In this document: piece by piece, positions 1-5,431 of the stretch | How positions within the stretch are numbered: position 1 is the first letter of the stretch | How the letters are laid out: each line of letters opens with the position of its first letter | From: Eubacteriales bacterium | GTDB lineage: Bacteria > Bacillota > Clostridia > JANYKE01 | Length of the DNA stretch: 6,506 bases | Assembly (NCBI GenBank): GCA_025361685.1 | Contig: JANYKE010000186.1 | Location: forward strand, 1-6,506 | Reading direction: 5' to 3' | Position numbers and translations under genes: made by a program | Notes under the pieces: model-generated | The model's input: the letters and a program-made list of their open reading frames with translations, nothing else | Told to the model about the DNA's origin: nothing | Databases searched by the model: none

Positions 1-79
1 TTTTGATTTTTTTATTTCCATTACATCCTAATGTATCGAATCGTTGTTCATCGCTCATGATGAGCAAAATATTTTTCAT
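1..79 (-). CDS. Sulfatase D, N-terminal fragment (cut by window edge)
   Basis: Reading leftward from an ATG at 79-77 gives 26 codons before the window ends. The peptide starts MKNILLIMSDEQRFDTLGC and continues GNKKIK. This is the first beta strand and metal-binding segment of the S1-type (formylglycine) sulfatase / alkaline phosphatase superfamily, in the same form as the three complete genes upstream: hydrophobic strand, then D9-E10-Q-R, then LGC-x-G. D9 and E10 are the expected calcium ligands. There is no signal peptide, since the fold begins at residue 2. The start is well supported by a GGAGG ribosome binding site, and the gene follows sulfatase C by 19 bp on the same strand, so it should be the fourth cistron of the operon. 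The catalytic C-x-P/A-x-R motif would lie about 30 residues beyond the edge and cannot be checked. Family assignment is fairly secure; the substrate is unknown. Confidence 0.85.
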   Translation of the reverse strand, partial: MKNILLIMSDEQRFDTLGCNGNKKIK

Positions 80-83
80 CTAA

Positions 84-90
84 TCCTCCA
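84..90 (-). promoter_or_regulatory. Ribosome binding site of sulfatase D
   Basis: On the minus strand the bases read TGGAGGA, followed by TTAG and then ATG (79-77). This is a strong Shine-Dalgarno match at normal spacing. It establishes the start of the truncated fourth sulfatase, which would otherwise be easy to miss because only 26 codons are in the window. Confidence 0.8.
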
Positions 91-98
91 TAATAAAT

Positions 99-1538
99 TT
101 ACGGTAAAACTTTTTTAAAGAAATGTGATATAACTTGCTCGCGAAGCTCAGAAACTTTTTCTACATGTGCGGGATCATCAATGTAATTATTGAACTCTTC
201 CGGATCAATTGAGATGTCCAGCAATTCTCGGAACTCGCTTTTTTGCGAAACATGAATGTACTTGCATGTTCCATCTGTAACCGCAATATACCCTTCACCT
301 TCGGCAAAAATATATTTATATCCGCCCTCTTCAATTAGTTCTTTATAATCTTTGCCATCACATTCAATTGGTAAAATTCCTGCGGCTTTCAAACATGTCG
401 GAAGCACATCTAGTGTATTGGCCATTGCATCGGTCACCATCGGATTGTCACACTCGCATGGATATTTAACAAGCAGCGGAATTTTCCAAACCTGCTCATA
501 CGCGCAATCATTCTTGCCCCATAAACCATGATCGCCCAAAAGTTCTCCATGGTCAACTGTTAAAATTATCAAAGTATTATCACCAAACTTTTTCTTTGCA
601 GAATCCAAAACTTTGCCAACCATATCGTCAATCTGTGCAACATTTGCATAATAATTTAATCGAAGCTTATCCCAATATTCCTGCGAGAAATTTTTGGTTG
701 CTCCCTCCGGTGCTCTGCATGTTGCATCTATGCCGGGGCCCTTTCCGTCGGGACCATTATAGCTCGCATGATGAATTCTTGACGGGTCATCAAACTCGCC
801 TTCCTTCATCGACATCGGCGGTATTTTTGAAACATCAACTCTGTCCAGATATTCGACAGGTGCATCATATGGATAATGCGGTCCGCTAAATGATACCCAA
901 GCAAACATTGGTTTATCATTATCGTATTCAGAAATGTATTCGCTTGCTGTATTGCCAACCCATGAATCAGGATGATAATATGCAGGACCCGGAAAATCAA
1001 AAACGCTGCCGTCGATTTCGTAGTTCCACATTTTTTCTCTGTATGCTGCAAGATAGCCTTGCTTCTCAAGCCATCTGCTGTAGGTATCATAAAACCAGAC
1101 TGATGCTGACTTACCGTCATTCAAAAATAAATCATCAATGCCAAGTGTTTTATAATATTCTTCAAAATCATTTTCAAGAGTTCTGTCTGCAAATATATCG
1201 TCATACGGAAGCGGTGAAAAATGGCATTTGCCAACCATTGCTGTATGATATCCGCCACCTTGTAATTGGTTAAATAAATTTGGCATTTCCGGACTCAATA
1301 CTTCATCTCTGAAGTTGCTGTATGCTCCATTGTTGTGCGGATAAAGTCCCGTCAAAATTGCGCTCCTTGCCGGAAGACACCACGGACTTGGCGTGTAAGC
1401 ACCGTTAAACTTTATGCTCTGAGCCGCCAACGCGTCGATGTTCGGAGTCTTAATAACTTGTCCTCCATAACAACCCAGACTGTCTCTGCGCATTTCATCA
1501 AACGTTATAAAAATAATATTTGGTCTAATGTCATTCAT
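99..1538 (-). CDS. Sulfatase C, S1-type (Cys-type, formylglycine-dependent), cytoplasmic
   Basis: A 479-residue protein of the arylsulfatase/choline-sulfatase-like family, which hydrolyses sulfate esters using a formylglycine made from an active-site Cys. Visible landmarks in order: first metal pair D14-E15 in FDEMRRDSLGCYG; nucleophile motif C54-L-P-A-R58 followed by the usual SAILTGLYPH; G-K104-C-H106; H221 in SFSGPHYPYD; second metal pair D329-H330 in TVDHGE; K342 in GLWGKND; and a C-terminal LLDISIDPEEFNNYIDDP segment, the family's usual ending. All expected catalytic positions are present. No signal peptide, lipobox or membrane segment is seen, so a cytosolic location is inferred. The start is supported by GGAGG at 1550-1546, 7 nt from ATG. 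The gene follows sulfatase B by 19 bp and precedes sulfatase D by 19 bp. The true substrate (carbohydrate sulfate, choline sulfate, aryl sulfate, or a phosphonate ester as in related hydrolases) cannot be read from sequence. Confidence 0.93.
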   Translation of the reverse strand: MNDIRPNIIFITFDEMRRDSLGCYGGQVIKTPNIDALAAQSIKFNGAYTPSPWCLPARSAILTGLYPHNNGAYSNFRDEVLSPEMPNLFNQLQGGGYHTAMVGKCHFSPLPYDDIFADRTLENDFEEYYKTLGIDDLFLNDGKSASVWFYDTYSRWLEKQGYLAAYREKMWNYEIDGSVFDFPGPAYYHPDSWVGNTASEYISEYDNDKPMFAWVSFSGPHYPYDAPVEYLDRVDVSKIPPMSMKEGEFDDPSRIHHASYNGPDGKGPGIDATCRAPEGATKNFSQEYWDKLRLNYYANVAQIDDMVGKVLDSAKKKFGDNTLIILTVDHGELLGDHGLWGKNDCAYEQVWKIPLLVKYPCECDNPMVTDAMANTLDVLPTCLKAAGILPIECDGKDYKELIEEGGYKYIFAEGEGYIAVTDGTCKYIHVSQKSEFRELLDISIDPEEFNNYIDDPAHVEKVSELREQVISHFFKKVLP

Positions 1539-1557
1539 ACTATTTCCTCCGGTTGAA

Positions 1558-3066
1558 TTAAATTTCTTGTAACGCCTTGGATAATCTTAGGTCCGGGTCG
1601 ATGCCTTTCATCTGTCTCGTGTGCGTTGCAATACGTCTTGCAACCGGTCCGCCGGGAATTAAATTTTCGATTAGAAAATTAACATCTGAAATATCTGCAC
1701 GCCATGTCAAAACTGCTTGTACCATTTTATTTTTGATGTCCGCAAATTCCAAATTGTTATACAAATCATTTTGTTCATTCGGATCATTGATTCTGTCAAA
1801 TAAACGACCTGTTGATTCTTCGAGATAATATTCAAGTTTGTATTTATCATTTGCAACAGCAACAGATTTGTATAGAGTGCCAACTGCAAAATCGCGCGGA
1901 GAGTCTTTCCCATTCTTGAGTGGTGTGAATAAATCATAACCCTGCATATGGTCAGCTTTTGTTCCTGCTGCAGCAAGTATAGTTGTCGGGATGTCTGTCC
2001 ACACTGCATACTTTGCTGTCTCCCCTGAAGGAAGCGTGCCCGGCATACTCATGATGAAGGGGATTCGCCAGCTCTCATCATACCAATTGTGCTTATCATT
2101 AAATCCATGATCAAAATATTGTTGACCGTGGTCTGTTGTGAAAATAACCAAAGTGTTATCGCGCAATCCTGATTCATCAAGATAATTAATTATTCTTCCG
2201 ACAAGTGAATCAACGTATGCCGCAAAACCATAATATCTTTTTCTATATGTCTCAATAAATTTCGGATCCTTACCGCGAATAGTTCTTCCTCTTGCTTCGG
2301 TTAAAACATCTGCCTGCTCCGCACTTAATTTTCCTTCAGCCAAAAGTTTTTCATTTTCACTTTCCAAACTTTCAATTCCGACAAGTCTTTTTAAATGCTC
2401 CGGCATATTGTCCAGCTCACCGTCAACATAATTTATCGGTGGCAGCTCGACATCATCATAAAGTTTTTCCCAATCACCAGGAGGCACAAGCGGACTATGC
2501 GGTGCAGGAATAGAACAAAATGCAAAGAAAGGTTTGTCTTCAATCTTCTGTGCAATTTCAATTTGTTCAATCGTTTTGTTTACCAAAAATGAATCCAAGT
2601 AATCATCTTCAGGAATTGGATTAGGATGTTCAACATCAAATTCAAATCCCATCTTATTTATAAACTCTGTGTATTCTGCAGTTGAATCAAAGTCCCTGTC
2701 TTCTCCGGCAGGGATAGCGGGATAATCAAACGATTCCGGCATCAGTCCGAAATGAGTTTTGCCAATCATCATATTGTAGTAGCCGGCCTCTTTTAAATAA
2801 TCCGTGAACCTTGGCAGATCCTCGCGCACGCCCATTCCATTTTCAATTGAATTATTAATCGGCGTGTGTGTGCCGGTCATGAGGCAGCATCTTGCCGGCA
2901 TGCAAACCGGAGAAGCAGTGTGTGCCTGCGTGAACATCACGCCCTCTTTAGCAAGTCGATCAGTGTTTGGAGAAATCGCAAATGGATATCCCATGCAATT
3001 TAGAGTGTCGCACCTTTGGGTATCTGTAACAAACAACAAAATGTTAGGTTTGCTCTTATCCTTCAT
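1558..3066 (-). CDS. Sulfatase B, S1-type (Cys-type, formylglycine-dependent), cytoplasmic
   Basis: A 502-residue S1-type sulfatase. Landmarks: D15-T16-Q-R in LLFVTDTQRCDTLNCMG; nucleophile motif C55-M-P-A-R59 followed by CCLMTG; G-K103-T-H105; H190 in SIPAPHSPLVPP; D312-H313 in FTTDHGQQYFDHG; K325; and the C-terminal LFDRINDPNEQNDLYNN. Two details differ from its neighbours. The residue after the first metal Asp is Thr, not Asp, Glu or Gln. The DHG motif continues QQ instead of the common E. An extra segment of about 45 residues (roughly 225-270, rich in Glu and Lys) precedes the conserved YYGFAAYVDSLVGR helix, and a tail of about 60 residues follows the usual family ending. No signal peptide. 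The start codon overlaps the sulfatase A stop as ATGA, and only a weak, distant GGA lies upstream, so translation is probably coupled. Its substrate likely differs from those of A and C. Confidence 0.92.
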   Translation of the reverse strand: MKDKSKPNILLFVTDTQRCDTLNCMGYPFAISPNTDRLAKEGVMFTQAHTASPVCMPARCCLMTGTHTPINNSIENGMGVREDLPRFTDYLKEAGYYNMMIGKTHFGLMPESFDYPAIPAGEDRDFDSTAEYTEFINKMGFEFDVEHPNPIPEDDYLDSFLVNKTIEQIEIAQKIEDKPFFAFCSIPAPHSPLVPPGDWEKLYDDVELPPINYVDGELDNMPEHLKRLVGIESLESENEKLLAEGKLSAEQADVLTEARGRTIRGKDPKFIETYRKRYYGFAAYVDSLVGRIINYLDESGLRDNTLVIFTTDHGQQYFDHGFNDKHNWYDESWRIPFIMSMPGTLPSGETAKYAVWTDIPTTILAAAGTKADHMQGYDLFTPLKNGKDSPRDFAVGTLYKSVAVANDKYKLEYYLEESTGRLFDRINDPNEQNDLYNNLEFADIKNKMVQAVLTWRADISDVNFLIENLIPGGPVARRIATHTRQMKGIDPDLRLSKALQEI

Positions 3067-4532
3067 AGGTTTTGCTTTTTTCCTTTCATTGCACTAAAAT
3101 CAGAGGTTGCTGTCTTAATAATCTTTCTATCAACAATCCATTTTTTTTCATAGTAGGTATTGTTTTCAAAAGTATCTTTTATCTTGCTCATCTTTTTCTT
3201 CATGCCTGCTTTCAACCTTTTGTGCACATCTTTATATTTAGGATCGCCGATAAGATTATTTATTTGGAGTGGATCACTTATATTGTCAAATAAAAGTTCC
3301 TTGCCGTCCACCTTAAATATTGCATAAGTAAATTGCTTATCGCGAACAGCACGCCACTCGTGTCCATCTTTGAAAATCGCGGTCGGTCCTGTGCACATCA
3401 TCAGTGCAAATTCAGGCTCTTCAATTTTGACCGTCTCGCTTTTTTTCTTTTTCGCACCTTTAATAAATCCACTAAGATCAGTGCCTTCAACCTCTTTTGG
3501 TATTGGCAAATTTAAAAGCGAAAGCACTGTCGGCATGATATCAACTGAGTTGAGGCAAACATCATTTTTACTTGGTTTGAAAACCTTTGGCAGCCTCATC
3601 AGAAACGGTACCCTAACCGCTTCTTCGTAGAAAATATTTTTGGCGCGGCGTCCGTGTGATCCAAACAATTCGCCATGGTCAGACGTAAACACAACTATTG
3701 TATCTTCGGCAAGTCCTGCTTTATCCAGCGCCTTCATCACTCTTCCGATATTGTAATCAAGATTAGCAACCATCGCATAATAAACCTTCATCCATGAAGT
3801 AAGTTTTTTGCGTTCACCCACTGACAGGCACGCCCACTTATCCGCGTACGGATCATTATCCGGCAAATAATTTTCAGGTTTTTCGAAATTGATTTTATCA
3901 AACATTTTTAAATATTTTTTAGAAACGTTTTTAGGCGTCCATGGATCATGCGGTGTGCCGAGCGACAGGAACATTGCAAATGGTTTTTCCTTGTCATGTT
4001 TTTTCAAAATATCAATCGCCATATCTGTCTGTGCATCCGGCTCATACTTATTGTCTTTATAATGAATCTTGTTTTTATTCTCCTCATGATAATATGCATT
4101 TTTGCCATAGTACTCATGATGAAATCCGTATGATGCCCAGTAATCATCAAACCCAAGTCGGTGTTCACCCCTTGGCACAAATGAATTTCTTGAAAGTTCA
4201 TGATCTCCAAGCACCGATGCATACAAATGCCACTTACCAATATATGGTGTATCGTATCCGCCGTCATGGAGAACATGTCCGATGCAACGTTGGTTCGGAT
4301 TGAGTTGAATTTCATTAATAACCATGCCTGTACTTGTTGTGTATTTGCCTGTAAAAAGACTTGCGCGATATGCCGCACAGACCGGATGTCCGGAGACAGC
4401 ATTACAGAAATCCACGCTTTCTTTTGCCAACGAATCAATGTTTGGTGTCCTGGCCTTCACGTCTCCGCTATATCCGCAGGACTGGTATCTAAGTTGATCT
4501 GCAAAGATATAAAGCAGGTTGTATTTCTTCAT
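3063..4532 (-). CDS. Sulfatase A, S1-type with CxAxR nucleophile motif, cytoplasmic; first gene of the operon
   Basis: A 489-residue S1-type sulfatase. Landmarks: D12-Q13 in IFADQLRYQSCGYSG, the D-Q form seen in choline-sulfatase and phosphonate monoester hydrolase relatives; nucleophile motif C52-A-A-Y-R56 followed by ASLFTGKY; G-K100-W-H102; H195 in LGTPHDPW; D285-H286 in FTSDHGELFGSHG; K298; and C-terminal LFDNISDPLQINNL. The last 70 residues or so form a Lys-rich tail. The motif has Ala where B and C have Pro; the described core is C/S-x-P/A-x-R, so it should still be matured, most plausibly by an anaerobic radical SAM enzyme. The frame is open up to an ATG at 4583, but I chose the ATG at 4532: AAGGGGA sits 7 nt upstream, the family fold begins right there, and the upstream ATG is only about 3 nt inside the predicted transcript. 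There is no signal peptide. The stop overlaps the sulfatase B start (ATGA). Confidence 0.93.
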   Translation of the reverse strand: MKKYNLLYIFADQLRYQSCGYSGDVKARTPNIDSLAKESVDFCNAVSGHPVCAAYRASLFTGKYTTSTGMVINEIQLNPNQRCIGHVLHDGGYDTPYIGKWHLYASVLGDHELSRNSFVPRGEHRLGFDDYWASYGFHHEYYGKNAYYHEENKNKIHYKDNKYEPDAQTDMAIDILKKHDKEKPFAMFLSLGTPHDPWTPKNVSKKYLKMFDKINFEKPENYLPDNDPYADKWACLSVGERKKLTSWMKVYYAMVANLDYNIGRVMKALDKAGLAEDTIVVFTSDHGELFGSHGRRAKNIFYEEAVRVPFLMRLPKVFKPSKNDVCLNSVDIMPTVLSLLNLPIPKEVEGTDLSGFIKGAKKKKSETVKIEEPEFALMMCTGPTAIFKDGHEWRAVRDKQFTYAIFKVDGKELLFDNISDPLQINNLIGDPKYKDVHKRLKAGMKKKMSKIKDTFENNTYYEKKWIVDRKIIKTATSDFSAMKGKKQNL

Positions 4533-4538
4533 AATTCG

Positions 4539-4545
4539 TCCCCTT
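4539..4545 (-). promoter_or_regulatory. Ribosome binding site that fixes the sulfatase A start
   Basis: The minus strand reads AAGGGGA, then seven bases to ATG at 4532. This favours the 489-residue product over a 506-residue reading from 4583, whose extra 17 residues (MLRICFCLRYHIKRGRI) match nothing in the family. Confidence 0.75.
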
Positions 4546-4556
4546 TTAATATGATA

Positions 4557-4580
4557 GCGCAAACAAAAACAGATGCGCAA
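4557..4580. repeat. Short direct repeat GCGCAA in the sulfatase leader
   Basis: The plus strand has GCGCAA at 4557-4562 and again at 4575-4580, 18 bp start to start, inside the predicted untranslated leader of the sulfatase operon (about 4533-4586). These are the only GC-rich islands in an otherwise AT-rich leader. They could be half-sites for a regulator, but a six-base repeat is short and may be chance. Confidence 0.3.
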
Positions 4581-4592
4581 CAAGATGTTTTC

Positions 4593-4621
4593 ATTATATT
4601 ATTTTATTGACTTTATGTCAA
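4593..4621 (-). promoter_or_regulatory. Sigma-A promoter of the sulfatase operon (perfect consensus)
   Basis: On the minus strand TTGACA (4621-4616) is followed by exactly 17 bases and TATAAT (4598-4593). Both hexamers and the spacing match the housekeeping consensus exactly. Transcription would start near 4586, giving a leader of about 54 nt before sulfatase A. A promoter this strong driving catabolic-type genes would normally need a repressor. It overlaps the opposing promoter and the inverted repeat at 4606-4622. Confidence 0.82.
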
Positions 4622-4622
4622 T
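4606..4622. promoter_or_regulatory. Inverted repeat spanning both -35 boxes; candidate shared operator
   Basis: The sequence ATTGAC-TTTAT-GTCAAT is a perfect inverted repeat with 6-bp arms and a 5-bp centre. The left arm holds the rightward -35 box (TTGACT, 4607-4612) and the right arm holds the leftward one (TTGACA, 4616-4621). A dimeric regulator bound here would occlude both promoters. Alternatively, the symmetry may only reflect two consensus -35 boxes placed back to back. No regulator gene is in the window, so the operator role is inference. Confidence 0.5.
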
Positions 4623-4634
4623 TTGGCATATAAT
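4607..4634 (+). promoter_or_regulatory. Sigma-A promoter of the thymidylate synthase-like/ABC transporter unit
   Basis: TTGACT (4607-4612), a 16-bp spacer, then TATAAT (4629-4634). Only the last base of the -35 box departs from consensus and the spacer is one base short. Transcription would start near 4641, leaving a leader of about 26 nt that contains GAGGAGG (4652-4658), 8 nt before the ATG at 4667. It shares 15 bp with the opposing sulfatase promoter, so simultaneous polymerase occupancy of both is unlikely. Confidence 0.78.
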
Positions 4635-4666
4635 AGAAACATATATTAAATGAGGAGGATTCACGC

Positions 4667-5431
4667 ATGCGACACTACTTTACAGAGGGCAGCACATTAC
4701 CGGAAGCCTATCATAAGGCACTGGTAATACTTAATAACGAGGGCAAAATTTATCCCTGCCCGGATTATAACACGACAATGAAAGAGGTTTCGCTGACGTT
4801 TTATGTTGAGGATGCATGTGCCGAACCAATGATAAGCAAACTTTTTTGCGGCGGGCATCACGAGCTTCAGCAATACGAAATGGAAATATGTGATGGCATC
4901 CTTGACTTCATGACAGCTGCCGGAGACAACTATTGGGAATACACATACCACCAAAGATTTGCACACCAGCTTCCATTTATAATTGACGAATTGTCACGCA
5001 ATCCATTTTCAAGAAGAGCAACAATGAACATTCGTGATTTCGAAGTTGACAGCAAAAATGATCATCCCGCATGTCTGCAAAGTATTGGTCTATATGTTCG
5101 CGACAGTGCTCTTCACATGAAGATAACGATGCGTTCCAACGATGCAGTTCAGGCAACATATATGAACGCTTTTGGATTTATCGCTTTGCAAAAAAAGATT
5201 GCTGCAGAACTGGGAGTTGACGTTGGTTCATACACCCATACCTCATACAGCTTTCATGCATACGAGCGCAATTTTGAAACACTTGCTGTGTACGCTGAAG
5301 ACATCGTAAGCAAAGATGTTGCCGATTTAACTTTTGAATACGTCGGATTCTATGACGATATCATGAAAGAAGAGATTCCTTCAATTCTAAAAATGGTTGA
5401 GGATCAGAAAGCGAAACACAACCTAAAATGA
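4667..5431 (+). CDS. Divergent thymidylate synthase-fold protein
   Basis: A 254-residue protein (E. coli ThyA has 264) with the thymidylate synthase/pyrimidine hydroxymethylase active-site skeleton. Visible landmarks: S-R116-R117 (the phosphate-binding Arg pair lent by the other subunit, ThyA R126/R127); C136 in HPACLQ (ThyA nucleophile Cys146); R156-S-N-D159 (ThyA R166-S-C-D169); N167 in YMNAFGF (ThyA Asn177); and H197-A-Y199 (ThyA H207-x-Y209). The Asn at 167 is the form found in uracil-type enzymes; dCMP hydroxymethylases have Asp. The N-terminal third is unlike ThyA: the RTGTGT loop and LLWFLxG segment (with catalytic Glu58) are not recognisable, nor is the C-terminal lid. RSND plus NAFG recalls the archaeal-type ThyA relatives, from memory. 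The role may be folate-dependent dUMP methylation or modification of another pyrimidine nucleotide. It has its own promoter and a strong ribosome binding site, and it overlaps the ABC gene by 4 bp. Confidence 0.8.
   Translation: MRHYFTEGSTLPEAYHKALVILNNEGKIYPCPDYNTTMKEVSLTFYVEDACAEPMISKLFCGGHHELQQYEMEICDGILDFMTAAGDNYWEYTYHQRFAHQLPFIIDELSRNPFSRRATMNIRDFEVDSKNDHPACLQSIGLYVRDSALHMKITMRSNDAVQATYMNAFGFIALQKKIAAELGVDVGSYTHTSYSFHAYERNFETLAVYAEDIVSKDVADLTFEYVGFYDDIMKEEIPSILKMVEDQKAKHNLK

Noticed and set aside
1..17. T-rich run at the left edge, resembling a terminator tail
   Set aside because: On the minus strand these bases are Lys/Ile/Asn codons of the fourth sulfatase, and no GC-rich stem precedes the run.
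53..65. Palindrome GCTCAT-G-ATGAGC
   Set aside because: It falls in codons for the conserved L-L-I-M-S-D segment of sulfatase D, with arms of only 6 bp; it is best explained by codon coincidence.
99..4303. Plus-strand open frames of 60-136 codons opposite the sulfatases
   Set aside because: They lie wholly antisense to well-supported genes, lack good ribosome binding sites and show no recognisable domains; their composition is that of reversed coding DNA.
4533..4583. Possible 17-residue N-terminal extension of sulfatase A starting at 4583
   Set aside because: The upstream ATG lies about 3 nt inside the predicted transcript with no ribosome binding site. The extra residues do not resemble a signal peptide or any family segment, and the ATG at 4532 has a good site and starts exactly at the fold.
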